From positions 124,001 to 188,000 of the forward strand of contig NZ_JXMS01000001.1 in NCBI RefSeq assembly GCF_001672295.1: a stretch of 64,000 nucleotides of DNA, written 5' to 3'. A program made the position numbers and the translations under genes. The first letter of the stretch is position 1; every line of letters begins with the position of its first letter. The DNA comes from Halodesulfovibrio spirochaetisodalis. GTDB lineage: Bacteria; Desulfobacterota; Desulfovibrionia; Desulfovibrionales; Desulfovibrionaceae. The notes beneath the pieces were generated by a model. It was not told where the DNA came from and did no database searches. It saw nothing but the letters and a program-made list of their open reading frames with translations. Positions 8,518 to 18,352 of this stretch are shown piece by piece.

Positions 8518-9768
8518 ATGGATAATAACTCAATCGAACCGACTGAAGAGCTTAATTGCACGTTCTGCGGAAAAGGTCAGGAGCAGGTTGCCCGCCTTAT
8601 CGCAGGTCCGGAAGTCTACATTTGTGACGAGTGTATTGCTCTTTGTAATGAAATTATTGCGCAGGAGGGAGCTGAAGTCACTGAAGAGACTGGTCAGCTG
8701 CTTACCCCTGAGGAAATTAAAAGTAAGCTCGATGAGTATGTGATCGGCCAGCATCATGCTAAAAAGATTCTGTCTGTAGCCGTGCACAACCACTACAAGC
8801 GCGTGTTCTACGAGCATAAGCTTGGTGACGTTGAGCTTGAAAAAAGCAATATCCTTCTTGCAGGTCCATCCGGCAGTGGTAAAACGCTGCTTGCTAAGAC
8901 ACTTGCACGCATTCTGAATGTTCCGTTTGCTATTGCAGACGCAACAACGCTTACAGAGGCAGGCTATGTTGGTGAGGATGTCGAGAACATTCTCGTACAG
9001 CTCCTGCAGAATGCGGATTACGATATTGAATCTGCAGCCAAAGGTATCATCTACATCGACGAGATTGATAAAATCTCCCGTAAAGGTGACGGTCCGTCCA
9101 TCACCCGTGACGTTTCCGGTGAAGGTGTACAGCAGGCTCTGCTTAAAATTATTGAAGGCACTGTTGCCAACATTCCGCCAAAAGGTGGACGTAAACATCC
9201 GCAGCAAGAGTTTATCCGCATGGATACCTCTAACATTCTCTTTATCGTGGGTGGTGCATTCATTGGTCTTGATAAGATCATTGAAACACGCATGAGCGGT
9301 AAGGCAATGGGCTTTGGTGCTAAGATTACTTCTAAAGAAGATATGACGTTTACGTCCCTGCTTACGCAGGTGCAGCCGAACGACCTTGTCAAATTCGGGC
9401 TTATTCCTGAGTTTATCGGTCGTATTCCGGTAATCACTTGTGTTGAAGAGCTTGGCGAAGACGATCTCGTTCGTATCCTTACTGAGCCGAAAAATGCTCT
9501 TGTACGTCAGTACCAGAAGCTTTTCGAGTTCGACAAAGTATCCTTACGCATTACCACAAACGCGCTTAAAGCGATTGCCCGTCAGGCAATTGATCGTAAA
9601 ACAGGCGCAAGGGGACTGCGTAACGTTATGGAATCAATCATGCTGGAAATCATGTACCACCTGCCTTCCCTTAAGGGAGTTAAGGAGTGCGTGGTGAACA
9701 GGGCAGTGGTTGAAGAAGGAAAAGAGCCGATGCTCATTTATGAAAACGAGGCAAAAACTGCTTCTTAA
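8518..9768 (+). CDS. clpX: ATP-dependent Clp protease ATP-binding subunit ClpX
   Basis: 416-residue AAA+ unfoldase partner of ClpP. The N-terminal zinc-binding domain has C14, C17, C36 and C39 (CTFC … CDEC). It is followed by Walker A GPSGSGKT, the pore loop GYVG, Walker B IYIDEID and the ClpP-docking IGF-type loop (here IGL in GGAFIGLD). I chose ATG 8518; an in-frame GTG at 8506 overlaps the clpP stop and would add only four residues. An inverted repeat follows the stop, and lon then has its own promoter. Confidence 0.98.
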   Translation: MDNNSIEPTEELNCTFCGKGQEQVARLIAGPEVYICDECIALCNEIIAQEGAEVTEETGQLLTPEEIKSKLDEYVIGQHHAKKILSVAVHNHYKRVFYEHKLGDVELEKSNILLAGPSGSGKTLLAKTLARILNVPFAIADATTLTEAGYVGEDVENILVQLLQNADYDIESAAKGIIYIDEIDKISRKGDGPSITRDVSGEGVQQALLKIIEGTVANIPPKGGRKHPQQEFIRMDTSNILFIVGGAFIGLDKIIETRMSGKAMGFGAKITSKEDMTFTSLLTQVQPNDLVKFGLIPEFIGRIPVITCVEELGEDDLVRILTEPKNALVRQYQKLFEFDKVSLRITTNALKAIARQAIDRKTGARGLRNVMESIMLEIMYHLPSLKGVKECVVNRAVVEEGKEPMLIYENEAKTAS

Positions 9769-9780
9769 TTAGTTAGTTAT

Positions 9781-9814
9781 CAAAATGCATCACATGAATG
9801 TGTGATGCATTTTG
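9781..9814. repeat. 14-bp inverted repeat between clpX and lon
   Basis: CAAAATGCATCACA and its exact complement TGTGATGCATTTTG flank a six-base loop, 12 nt after the clpX stop. It has only four T at its 3' edge, so it is a weak terminator at best; it may protect the clpPX mRNA end. Confidence 0.7.
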
Positions 9815-9834
9815 AGTATATTGAGCTGAAGCAA

Positions 9835-9863
9835 TTGACAATTCGGCACCGAGACTTAACTAT
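9835..9863 (+). promoter_or_regulatory. Probable sigma-70 promoter of lon
   Basis: A perfect -35 TTGACA (9835-9840), a 17-nt spacer and -10 AACTAT (9858-9863). An interrupted inverted repeat, GGCAC-GAGA with TCTC-GTGCC, spans about 9845-9874 and covers the -10, so a repressor could bind there. Confidence 0.6.
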
Positions 9864-9922
9864 CTCGTTGTGCCTCTTGTCTTCCTTGCGGAAGAGTGCA
9901 TGGCACGAAACGAGGAGGATAT

Positions 9923-12397
9923 ATGACTGAGATTGGAACAAGCGAAGAAAAGCGTCTTGATACCATTCAACTCCCACTGATGTCCCTGCGGGAAGTGGTA
10001 ATGTTCCCGCGTTCGATAATTCCTTTGTTTGTTGGTCGTGAGGCCTCCATCAAAGCTATCGAGCATGCCATTGCTGATAGCAGTAAAGAAATCTTTCTTG
10101 TAGCACAGCGCGAGCCGGAAATGGAAGTACCGGAAAAGGACGACCTGTTCGAGGTCGGTACTGTTTCTAAAGTACTTCAGATGCTCAGACTGCCTGACGG
10201 CACTATTAAAGTGTTGTTCGAAGGTCTGTACCGTGCTCGCTGGACTCCTGCCGGTATTGAAAAAATAGAGGCAGAAGACGGAAGCGAAGAAGAAATAGCT
10301 TTTGTTCTTGCTGACGTTACTCCGGTTGATGAAAATGACATTGAAGGCACTGAAGCTGAAGCGCTTGCCCGTGCTTGTCATGAATCTCTGGAAGAATATG
10401 CAAAAATTAATAAAAAACTTGCTCAGGAAACCCTGCTTGCAATCAACGCAGTAAGCTCTGTAGGCAAACTGGCAGATGCCATTATGCCGCACCTTAAAGT
10501 TGATTACCGTATGAAGCAGGAAGTTCTGGAGCTTACCGATCCTGTTCAGCGACTTGAGAAAGTGTATGAACTCCTTCAGGGTGAAATTGCCATTACATCT
10601 ATGGAAAAACGCATTAAAAACCGCGTTAAACATCAGATGGAGCGCAACCAGAAAGAGTACTACCTCAACGAGCAGATCAAGGCGATCAATAAAGAAATGG
10701 GGCGTGATGACGACCCTCAGGAAGAACTGAACGAGCTTGAGACAAAGCTTCGCGGTAAAGAAATGCCGGAAGAAGCGCTTGAGCGCGGTCTGCGCGAACT
10801 GAAAAAGCTTCGCGGTATGCCTGCTTCTTCTGCTGAGTACACTGTTGTCCGCAACTACATTGATTGGATTGTAGACCTTCCTTGGAACAATCTTAAAGAT
10901 ACTCCGATTGATATTGAAGAAGCCCGTTCTATTTTGGACACAGATCATTTCGGTCTGGAAAAGCCGAAAGAGCGTATTCTTGAGTTCCTCGCAGTACAGA
11001 AGCTTGCGACCAAGTTGAAGGGACCTATCCTTTGCCTTGTGGGCCCTCCGGGTGTCGGTAAAACATCACTTGCACGTTCTATTGCCCGTGCGACAAACCG
11101 TGACTTTGTCCGTTTGTCTCTTGGTGGTGTACGTGACGAAGCGGAAATCCGCGGTCACAGACGTACCTATGTAGGAGCATTGCCGGGTAAAATCATTCAG
11201 TCTCTCAAGCGAGTGGATCATAACAATCCGCTGTTCTGCCTTGATGAAATTGATAAGATGAGCACAGACTTCCGAGGCGATCCTTCAGCAGCCTTGCTTG
11301 AAGTGCTTGATCCGGAACAGAACGGCACATTTAATGATCATTACCTTGATCTGGACTATGATCTGTCTCAGGTGTTCTTTATCACCACAGCAAACAGCCT
11401 GCAGTCTATTCCGCTTCCGCTTCAGGATCGTATGGAAATTATTCAGCTGCCGGGCTATCTTGAGACAGAAAAGAAGCGTATCGCCCGTGATTTCCTGCTG
11501 CCTAAGCAGATTGAGCAGCACGGCATTAAGAGCGAAAACCTGCGCATGTCCGACAATGTAATTATGGATATTATCCGTTACTACACACGTGAAGCTGGCG
11601 TTCGTAACCTTGAACGCGAGATTGCTTCCATTTGTCGTAAAGCGGCAATGCGTGTGGTTGAAGCGGACGACATGGATAAGCTTGTTTCCATCACCACCCA
11701 GAATCTTCCTAACTTGCTCGGTGTGAAAAAATACCGTTATGGTGAAAGAGAAGATGAGTCTCAGGTTGGTGTAACAACAGGTCTTGCATGGACAGAACTT
11801 GGTGGCGAACTGTTGATGGTGGAAACTGCGATTATGCCGGGTTCCGGCAAAGTTTCCATTACAGGTAAGCTCGGTGAGGTTATGACAGAGTCTGCACAGG
11901 CTGCTCTTTCATACATCCGTTCCCGCTCCGGCCTGTTCGGGTTGAAGCCGGACTTCCACAAGTCGCTGGATATTCATGTGCACGTACCGGAAGGCGCAAC
12001 TCCGAAAGATGGTCCGTCAGCAGGCATTACCTTGTGCACCTCTATGGTGTCAGCACTGCTTGGTATTCCTGTTCGTAATGATATTGCCATGACCGGTGAG
12101 ATTACATTACGCGGACGTGTTCTGCCGATTGGTGGATTACGTGAAAAGCTTCTGGCTGCACGCCGTGGTTTGATTACAACTGTACTCATTCCTAAAGATA
12201 ATGAAAAAGACCTTAAAGACATTCCTGCGGATGTTCTGCGAGGAATGAAAATAATCTCTGTAGAGAATGTTGATGAAGTGCTTCCATATGCATTGGCAGC
12301 AGATTCGGAGGATATCTATCAGGGAAAGTGTCAGACTAGGGAGTTGTTAGACTCTCTTAAGATCTGCGAACCTGAGGAAGCTCAGGTAACACACTAG
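9923..12397 (+). CDS. lon: Endopeptidase La (Lon protease)
   Basis: 824-residue ATP-dependent protease that removes misfolded and regulatory proteins. The N-terminal substrate-binding domain ([24 protein letters not shown]) covers about the first 210 residues. The AAA+ module has Walker [10 protein letters not shown] and Walker B CLDEIDK. The Ser-Lys protease domain has the nucleophile in KDGPSAGIT and the Lys in [12 protein letters not shown]. The ATG follows a perfect AGGAGG (9913-9918). A longer in-frame GTG at 9896 lacks an RBS and would put this Shine-Dalgarno inside the gene. A strong terminator follows. Confidence 0.98.
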   Translation: MTEIGTSEEKRLDTIQLPLMSLREVVMFPRSIIPLFVGREASIKAIEHAIADSSKEIFLVAQREPEMEVPEKDDLFEVGTVSKVLQMLRLPDGTIKVLFEGLYRARWTPAGIEKIEAEDGSEEEIAFVLADVTPVDENDIEGTEAEALARACHESLEEYAKINKKLAQETLLAINAVSSVGKLADAIMPHLKVDYRMKQEVLELTDPVQRLEKVYELLQGEIAITSMEKRIKNRVKHQMERNQKEYYLNEQIKAINKEMGRDDDPQEELNELETKLRGKEMPEEALERGLRELKKLRGMPASSAEYTVVRNYIDWIVDLPWNNLKDTPIDIEEARSILDTDHFGLEKPKERILEFLAVQKLATKLKGPILCLVGPPGVGKTSLARSIARATNRDFVRLSLGGVRDEAEIRGHRRTYVGALPGKIIQSLKRVDHNNPLFCLDEIDKMSTDFRGDPSAALLEVLDPEQNGTFNDHYLDLDYDLSQVFFITTANSLQSIPLPLQDRMEIIQLPGYLETEKKRIARDFLLPKQIEQHGIKSENLRMSDNVIMDIIRYYTREAGVRNLEREIASICRKAAMRVVEADDMDKLVSITTQNLPNLLGVKKYRYGEREDESQVGVTTGLAWTELGGELLMVETAIMPGSGKVSITGKLGEVMTESAQAALSYIRSRSGLFGLKPDFHKSLDIHVHVPEGATPKDGPSAGITLCTSMVSALLGIPVRNDIAMTGEITLRGRVLPIGGLREKLLAARRGLITTVLIPKDNEKDLKDIPADVLRGMKIISVENVDEVLPYALAADSEDIYQGKCQTRELLDSLKICEPEEAQVTH

Positions 12398-12420
12398 CAC
12401 AGCGTGTTTGATTGAATCTA

Positions 12421-12451
12421 AAAGACCGTCCATTAGGGCGGTCTTTTTTTT
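12421..12451 (+). terminator. Intrinsic terminator after lon
   Basis: AAAGACCG pairs with CGGTCTTT around a short loop, followed by eight T. Confidence 0.92.
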
Positions 12452-12566
12452 GTGCTGTTCCACTCTTATATTCTATTTAAGTTTTCCATTCCGACGCCGA
12501 TAGTGAATGTAACTCGGCAAACAATGAACGCACCAAATATGGTACGAACAAATATGGAGGATCGGC

Positions 12567-13385
12567 ATGTCTAATGCTTTTCGCGGCGTATTGATCGCAC
12601 TCTTGGTAATAATGGTTGGCGCCCCGAAAGTATGGGCAGAGAAACATCCCCAGCAGCAGGTTTATGGTGCTGTTGAAAGTATGGTGCCGGAATCGGCAGA
12701 TGCTCCTTACAAAGAAGACACTCCGTTCACACCAGTTACTACTGTTAGAAGTTACGATAGCGGTGTGATGCTTCCGGATGGAACCGGCGGCATGCTGTGG
12801 AGAAAGGGCACTATTCGTCCCGATCTGACAGCAGGTGACAATGCCCGCGAAGTGAAATTAAAAGTTCGTGAGCTTGCAAACCAGCTTTTATGTAACCTTG
12901 ACTGGGAAGCATTTAAAAATGCCAGTGTACTTCCGGTTACATTTGTAGAGCAGGATAACTTTGAAAGAACCTCCGGTTTTGGGCGTTACATTGCTGAAGC
13001 GCTTATTTATGAATTCAACCAGCGTAATGTTCCGGTGAAAGAGTACCGCATTGGTAATGAAATCACCGGCCGTAAAGCTGAGGGTGAATTCATGCTTACC
13101 CGCAACCATCGTACCTACGTGAAAAACAGACGTGCTCTTGCGATTGTCGGTACCTACTATCAGGTAAAAGACAACGTGTTTGTGAATGCCAGAATGGTAC
13201 GTGTGTCTGATAATGCGGTTCTCCGCACTGCACAGCTTGTGTTCCAGCAGACAGATGTTGTCCGTAGGATGCTTGCTGATACCGGCCCTAAGTTAAGCTC
13301 AGGCTATGTATCAATGCGTGACTTCACAACAATGACCAGAGCGAATGATCTGACAGCCATCGATCTTGGCGAAGACCTGCACTAG
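12567..13385 (+). CDS. Secreted FlgO-like protein (first of two paralogues)
   Basis: 272-residue exported protein. The signal peptide (MSNAFRGVLIALLVIMVGAPKVWA/EKH) is cleaved about residue 25. Residues about 90-240 resemble FlgO-type outer-membrane proteins: AREVKLKVRELANQLLCNL, then GEFMLTRNHRTYV and ALAIVGTYYQVKDNVFVNARMVRVSDNAVLRTAQ. The same GEF-LTR and VGTY landmarks occur in the protein two genes downstream, so the pair are paralogues. The ATG follows GGAGG. FlgO is known as a flagellar-associated outer-membrane protein, but no flagellar gene is present here, so the role is open. It begins a three-gene operon. Confidence 0.75.
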   Translation: MSNAFRGVLIALLVIMVGAPKVWAEKHPQQQVYGAVESMVPESADAPYKEDTPFTPVTTVRSYDSGVMLPDGTGGMLWRKGTIRPDLTAGDNAREVKLKVRELANQLLCNLDWEAFKNASVLPVTFVEQDNFERTSGFGRYIAEALIYEFNQRNVPVKEYRIGNEITGRKAEGEFMLTRNHRTYVKNRRALAIVGTYYQVKDNVFVNARMVRVSDNAVLRTAQLVFQQTDVVRRMLADTGPKLSSGYVSMRDFTTMTRANDLTAIDLGEDLH

Positions 13386-13393
13386 GAGCTCTC

Positions 13394-13690
13394 ATGAAAC
13401 GCGTCGTAATTTTAGCACTTGTGGTTGCCCTTACCGGCTGTACTGCGCTGAGAAGTAAAAACAAAACAGCTGTGCACCGTCCGGCAACATACAAAGTTGT
13501 TGCATCTCCATACAGCAGCAACTCTATGCAGAATTTATATATTGGAAGGCAGTACGTCGCTGAACAGCGATACGAGCTGGCAAAAGAGCATTTCCTGCTC
13601 GGACTGGCCTCTGCAGAACATGAAAATATGCGCGAACAGCTTGTTTCAGAAATTACAGCTGTGAACCGCTTAATCGAAACACTTCGGTAG
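13394..13690 (+). CDS. Small lipoprotein between two FlgO-like genes
   Basis: 98-residue protein with a clear lipobox (MKRVVILALVVALTGC; predicted lipidated Cys16), so it is membrane-anchored after processing. The mature part has a basic linker, then a helical stretch (SMQNLYIGRQYVAEQRYELAKEHFLLGLASAEHENMREQLVSEITAVNRLI) that looks like one TPR-type helix pair. It lies 8 nt after the first FlgO-like gene and 11 nt before the second. I infer an assembly or scaffolding partner for these secreted proteins; I do not recognise a named family. Confidence 0.72.
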   Translation: MKRVVILALVVALTGCTALRSKNKTAVHRPATYKVVASPYSSNSMQNLYIGRQYVAEQRYELAKEHFLLGLASAEHENMREQLVSEITAVNRLIETLR

Positions 13691-13701
13691 AGGAGGTTCC
13701 C

Positions 13702-14328
13702 ATGCTTCGTTATATATTTACCGCTCTGGTACTCTTTATGTGTTTGCTGCTTCCGCTTGCGGTATCAGCAGGTTCCAATGCTCCGGCTCAAGACGCAACA
13801 AGCTGTCAGCCGGTGGCAGTCAAAACAATTCCTGTTGTTGCAGATATTCTTGCAGAACAGCTTGATGCTCAGCTTCGTCAGAAACTGAATCTGGATGCAG
13901 GAGATGTGGAAGGCTACGGTGTCATTGTAACCACTCCTGTTGCACTGGGCGATCTTGAAGAATCCAGTGGCCTTGCCCGCCAGATGGGTGAAGAGCTGTC
14001 CCGCTGGTTTGTGACTTCAGGGTACAAGGTGCAGGAAGTTCGTAAAGGGCGTTCTGTTCTCTTTGAGCCACGAGGCGGAGAATTTATCCTGACCCGTCGC
14101 ACTCATGTGCTTGCCAACGAGAATGTACGTGCAACCATCATTGTTGCAGGAACATACACACAGACTATGAACCGTGTCCGTTTTAACATGCGCTTCATCC
14201 ATGCACCGACAAACGAGGTGCTTGCTATGGCTACACAGACTTTACCGCTTAATGCAGAAATGCGTTTGCTTACTGTAGGCAGCAACGATACTCGTGGGGT
14301 GGTACCAAGCGTGGGTACCAGCTTCTAG
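13702..14328 (+). CDS. Secreted FlgO-like protein (second of two paralogues)
   Basis: 208-residue exported protein with a signal peptide (MLRYIFTALVLFMCLLLPLAVSAG). The mature region matches the FlgO-type fold: VADILAEQLDAQLRQKLNL, then GEFILTRRTHVLANENVRATIIVAGTYTQTMNRVRFNMRFIHAPTNEVLAMATQTLP. It aligns with the first gene of the operon across the GEF-LTR … GTY … RF/VR segment but is about 60 residues shorter at the N-terminus. The ATG follows GAGGAGG. It ends the three-gene unit before a terminator shared with the convergent tetR gene. Confidence 0.75.
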   Translation: MLRYIFTALVLFMCLLLPLAVSAGSNAPAQDATSCQPVAVKTIPVVADILAEQLDAQLRQKLNLDAGDVEGYGVIVTTPVALGDLEESSGLARQMGEELSRWFVTSGYKVQEVRKGRSVLFEPRGGEFILTRRTHVLANENVRATIIVAGTYTQTMNRVRFNMRFIHAPTNEVLAMATQTLPLNAEMRLLTVGSNDTRGVVPSVGTSF

Positions 14329-14351
14329 CAGTGCGTTATCATAATACGTTG

Positions 14352-14386
14352 AAAAGCCCCTGTGCAGGAACTGTACAGGGGCTTTT
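14352..14386. terminator. Bidirectional terminator between FlgO operon and tetR
   Basis: AAAAGCCCCTGT-CAG pairs with CTG-ACAGGGGCTTTT around a GAA loop, with T-runs usable on both strands. It serves the convergent transcripts. Confidence 0.88.
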
Positions 14387-14430
14387 CTGTGTTACTTTGA
14401 GTCTAGTATGACTTGTGACAGGGCATTTTG

Positions 14431-15045
14431 TTAGGTCTTTAAGAGCCCTTGCAGATAACTATTCATTTGTAAGTTCGCAGCCTGCTCCCAATCTACGAGA
14501 TCGGGGAAGTCGATATACGCCAGTGCATATCCGCAAATTTGAGCCCACACGGTAGCAGCAGTAGTTAGTGGATCTAGTTGTTCATCGAATTTGTTTTCAT
14601 CAATACCTAATTGCACGACTCTAGCAATCTGCTCAATACAATCTCTGGAATCCTTAAGATCGGTGGCAAAAAATTCTTCTAGCTCACTGGACTGTTCTGT
14701 TTGTTGGAGGATCAGCCTCACTGCATTTTCGAGCATTGTATTATGTGTTAATTCATGCATCCATCTACTGAGCAGGTTGCGAATCCAATCACTGGGATCA
14801 TCAATGCTATTCAGTTGTTCTTCCCAGAAGAAGTCAAGAGGTTCAAAAGCAACGTGTGCAACAGCATAGAATACATCTTTTTTATTTTTGAAATGCCAAT
14901 ATACTGCCCCGCGGGTAACACCGGCCGCGGTCGCAATATCCTGTAAGGTTGTTTTGGAGTATCCTTTCTGTAAAAAAGTGTTGAGCCCCGCATTGATAAT
15001 ATTAAGACGGGTTTGTTCTGTATTTTCTTTTGTCTGGCGAGCCAT
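14431..15045 (-). CDS. TetR/AcrR-family repressor of the adjacent RND pump
   Basis: 204-residue regulator. The N-terminal HTH (TTLQDIATAAGVTRGAVYWHFKNKKDVFYAV) closely resembles AcrR/TtgR-type proteins, and the rest is the helical ligand-binding domain. I chose the ATG at 15045 (MARQTKENTEQ…); the open frame runs further upstream but through a terminator hairpin. It is the last gene after the adaptor and pump on the same strand, yet a terminator (15073-15119) lies in front of it, so it probably has its own promoter or receives only read-through. An AcrR-box-like palindrome in the adaptor promoter is the likely target. Confidence 0.9.
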   Translation of the reverse strand: MARQTKENTEQTRLNIINAGLNTFLQKGYSKTTLQDIATAAGVTRGAVYWHFKNKKDVFYAVAHVAFEPLDFFWEEQLNSIDDPSDWIRNLLSRWMHELTHNTMLENAVRLILQQTEQSSELEEFFATDLKDSRDCIEQIARVVQLGIDENKFDEQLDPLTTAATVWAQICGYALAYIDFPDLVDWEQAANLQMNSYLQGLLKT

Positions 15046-15072
15046 GATGTTGCCTTGAAATAAATGTAGTTG

Positions 15073-15119
15073 AAAAAAACACCTGCGTACAAACAGCGTT
15101 GTATCGCAGGTGTTTTTTA
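15073..15119. terminator. Bidirectional terminator between RND pump and tetR
   Basis: AAAAAACACCTGCG pairs with CGCAGGTGTTTTTT, with an extra inner ACAA/TTGT helix. The T-run is present on the minus strand, so it ends the pump transcript before tetR. Confidence 0.88.
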
Positions 15120-15135
15120 TAGTCATGTACTTCCT

Positions 15136-18100
15136 TTATGCGGAAAGTGTTTTTTCATGGGTAATAAGCTTATACAGACATGGAATGACAACCAGAGCCA
15201 TTATGGTTGCCACAGTAAGTCCAAAGATAATAGCAAGGCATAGTGGCATCCAGAAAGGACTGGATATGGCGAGTGGAATAAGACCGATTAACGTGGTTAC
15301 AGTTGTCGAGATGATTGGTCGTAAGCGCTCAGAAGCTCCTGCAGAGGCTGCCTCCGAAATGGATGCCCCTTTTTGCCTGACCTCGTTCATTGTTTCAATC
15401 ATAACAATTGCATTATTTACAACAATGCCAGCAAGGGAGATGATTCCGATGATAGCAGGGAAGCTAAGAGGCATATTGAATAGAAAGAAGCCGATGAATG
15501 TGCCGGTTAGCGCAAGAGGAACTGTAAGCATAATAATGATTGGCTGCATAAAAGAACCAAAGAGCAGGGCAAGTACCGAAAAAACGAGAAACAACGCGAG
15601 TGTTAATACCATTGGTACAGAGGAATATACTTCAGATGTGCTTTCTGCCTCGCCTGAAAAAGACCAGGAATATCCGCTGGGCCATGTTTGTTCCATGGTT
15701 TCAAGTTTAGGCTGCACAGCTTGTAATATTTGAGATGCGGTAACTCCGTTTGTTTTTGCCGTTACACTGACAGTGCGTCTGTTGTTACGGTGAAGAATAA
15801 CTTGAGATGCCTCTTCTGGATCAAAGGTAAGCAATGAAGATACTGGAATAGAAATTCCGGAATCATTAGTTACGGATAGAAAGTGTAGTTCTTCAGCAGT
15901 GCGAGGGCTGCCAATTTTTCCTTCTCGGCTTGCCCATAGCGTACTGAGTTTTATGTCCAGATCTTCTTTAACTCCCGGAAGCTTATAGCTACCGATTTTA
16001 TCGTTCTCCAAGGCTATACGTACTTGGTTGATTACATCGTCGAGTTGAACTCTGTAAAAGTTAAGCGCTTCACGTCGAGGCGTAGTACGTAGCTGATCCT
16101 CAGCTGGCCCAAGATTGTCTGCAACATCGCTTGTGCCCTGTACGTTACGTAAAGCACTCTTCACATCATTTGCAATTGTACGAAGCTTCTTGATTTCAGT
16201 GCCTGTAAGTTCAATTTGTACAGGTGCCGCACCAGTTGAACCGCCAACTTCTGCTTTTAAAAACAGTTCAGTACCCGGATGCTTGCTAAGGACGCTGTTA
16301 ATTCTGGCTCGAAGTTCAGGCTGGTATTCATACGCAAGTTTGTTGCGCTCCTTCTTAGGAAGAAAACGGAGTGAGAAACCGATAAAGTTCGTAGATTCTG
16401 TGGGAAGCAATGAATCCTGCAGTGAGCCACCGGAGAAAGGACTTTTCTTGCCTACAAACATAGTGACGCTTTCAAGGAATGACGTGTCTTTTAACGTAGC
16501 CCCGACTTCAGAAGCGAGTTTCTGAGACTGCTCAAGGTCTGTACCTGGTGCAAGACGGATAAAGACCCCCATGTTAAGACCGTCATCTTTTGGATACATT
16601 TCACTTGGAAGGTATCCTGCAAGGTTGAGAGACAGAATAAAAAGTGCAAAGGCACCCGCAACCCATGCTGCAGCTTTTTTTTTGCTGGCAGCAGGCCCAA
16701 TAAGCAACCACGCCTTAAAAGAAGCGCTGATACGTTCTGTTAAATTATCCACAGCTGTTTTTGTGGTATTCAGATTTCCTTTGCCTAGCAGGAATCTGGA
16801 GAGTGGGATCGATACCAGAAATGCGACCACAAAGCTAAGCAAAAGACACGTGATAGTTGTAATTGGAATAAGACGAATAAATTTACCGTCGAGCCCTCTT
16901 ATGGCTAGAAGAGGCGTCATGGCGAGGACGGTAGTCATTTGGCCGGCAAAAGCCGGCATTGCATATGTTTTGATTGTGGAATGAGCAGCAGGTAGGAAGC
17001 CTAACTTTTTAATAAAGATTGCTTCGTGCATTCCTTCCATAACAAGGATAAATACGTCGACAAGCATTCCTAATGCCAGCACCATACCGATGATTACAAT
17101 CATATTCATAGTGTTGCCGAGCAACGCAACAATCGCTACAGAGCCAAGGAACGTTATCGGTATGGAAAGCCCTGCTATTAAAGCCTCACGCCAGGTAAGC
17201 ATAAAAAGCAATACAAGGAAAACCGCAACCATTGCTTGCCAGCCATTGGAAATCATAGATGACAGTTGGTTGGTGATTGTGCTGGATTCATTGGAAACGA
17301 TTGCGTATTGCAATGAGTTTGGCCAATCTGGTGCCTGAGTTGCTTTTTTTATGACTGCTTCTGCTTTTTTTATGAGAGCTAACGTGTCTCTGCCGGATAC
17401 TTTGATGATACCGATAGAAATACCTTGCAAAAAATTTCCGCCGCTCCAGCTAAGCAAACAACGGTTAATCTCTTTGTCCAGATTCCTGCTCACTTCAGCA
17501 ACTTCATGAAGTCTGATTGTCCTGCCGTTTGTGAGTCGTTTAACAGGGACGTTTCTGAGGTCATCTAGCGATTCAAAACGTGCTGTCAGGTTGACTGACC
17601 ATGAAGCGGAGTTATCCTCTATCTGCCCTAAAGGCATGTCTCTGGATGCACTGGTAATAGCATCTCTAACCGTGGTCGCAGACAGGGCTAATGCACGCAT
17701 GCGAGCTGGTTTCAGTTGAATTCTGACAATTTCTTTTCGATCCCCGGAAAGTTGTGCTTCACGAATTCCATTGATGCGCTCAAACTTTCTTTTCAAATCG
17801 CGTGCAACGGTACCCATCCTAGCTGGGTCTACATTTCCGTAAATCATGAAAGTCGCAATCGGGGTATCGGAAACTGCAACTTCAGTAATTTTTGGTTTTT
17901 TAGCTTCGCTGGGGAGGTCAGCCTCAGCTTCACTAACTTTTGCTCTGAGCAATGCCATTGCTTCTGACATAATTTCATCTGCCTGGAATTCAACCGTGAT
18001 AGATGAAAAGTTGCGTCGTGAACCGGAGCGAAGGCTTTTCAGCCCTTTGAGAGATTTAAGTTTTTTTTCGATTTTATTGGTAATTTCTTTTTCAATAATT

Positions 18101-18342
18101 TCAGGCGAAGCCCCGGCCCATTCTGTTGTAACAACAGCCTGCGGAATGGATAAATCGGGAAAGGACTCCTTAATCATATGTGTGTAGCCGAAGATACCGC
18201 CGATCACTAATGTGAAGAGGAAAAGAATGCTGAAGGTTGTTTTGCTGATAAAGAATTTGAAAAAAGCAGAGTAGTGGTCAGGATCGTCTGCGGAGTTATT
18301 CATATTCTGTTCATGTAGTTTTTGTTTTTCTTTACTATCCAT
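15136..18342 (-). CDS. RND-family efflux transporter, inner-membrane permease
   Basis: 1068-residue proton-driven pump subunit with the RND layout: TM1 (TTFSILFLFTLVIGGIFGY), a large periplasmic loop, a TM cluster around residues 330-480 and a second half repeating the plan. In TM4 the proton-relay position reads LGMLVDVFILVMEGMHEA, with one Asp where AcrB has an Asp pair. In TM10 the segment is GIVVNNAIVMIE, with Asn where AcrB has the key Lys. The substrate cannot be assigned. The start is ATG 18342 (MDSKEKQK), 10 nt after the adaptor stop; the longer open frame overlaps the adaptor. No outer-membrane TolC-type gene is nearby. Confidence 0.92.
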   Translation of the reverse strand: MDSKEKQKLHEQNMNNSADDPDHYSAFFKFFISKTTFSILFLFTLVIGGIFGYTHMIKESFPDLSIPQAVVTTEWAGASPEIIEKEITNKIEKKLKSLKGLKSLRSGSRRNFSSITVEFQADEIMSEAMALLRAKVSEAEADLPSEAKKPKITEVAVSDTPIATFMIYGNVDPARMGTVARDLKRKFERINGIREAQLSGDRKEIVRIQLKPARMRALALSATTVRDAITSASRDMPLGQIEDNSASWSVNLTARFESLDDLRNVPVKRLTNGRTIRLHEVAEVSRNLDKEINRCLLSWSGGNFLQGISIGIIKVSGRDTLALIKKAEAVIKKATQAPDWPNSLQYAIVSNESSTITNQLSSMISNGWQAMVAVFLVLLFMLTWREALIAGLSIPITFLGSVAIVALLGNTMNMIVIIGMVLALGMLVDVFILVMEGMHEAIFIKKLGFLPAAHSTIKTYAMPAFAGQMTTVLAMTPLLAIRGLDGKFIRLIPITTITCLLLSFVVAFLVSIPLSRFLLGKGNLNTTKTAVDNLTERISASFKAWLLIGPAASKKKAAAWVAGAFALFILSLNLAGYLPSEMYPKDDGLNMGVFIRLAPGTDLEQSQKLASEVGATLKDTSFLESVTMFVGKKSPFSGGSLQDSLLPTESTNFIGFSLRFLPKKERNKLAYEYQPELRARINSVLSKHPGTELFLKAEVGGSTGAAPVQIELTGTEIKKLRTIANDVKSALRNVQGTSDVADNLGPAEDQLRTTPRREALNFYRVQLDDVINQVRIALENDKIGSYKLPGVKEDLDIKLSTLWASREGKIGSPRTAEELHFLSVTNDSGISIPVSSLLTFDPEEASQVILHRNNRRTVSVTAKTNGVTASQILQAVQPKLETMEQTWPSGYSWSFSGEAESTSEVYSSVPMVLTLALFLVFSVLALLFGSFMQPIIIMLTVPLALTGTFIGFFLFNMPLSFPAIIGIISLAGIVVNNAIVMIETMNEVRQKGASISEAASAGASERLRPIISTTVTTLIGLIPLAISSPFWMPLCLAIIFGLTVATIMALVVIPCLYKLITHEKTLSA

Positions 18343-18352
18343 GGTGTGTTCT

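Noticed and set aside
9860-10948. 362-codon frame opposite lon
   Set aside because: Shadow of lon codon bias, no protein-like features.
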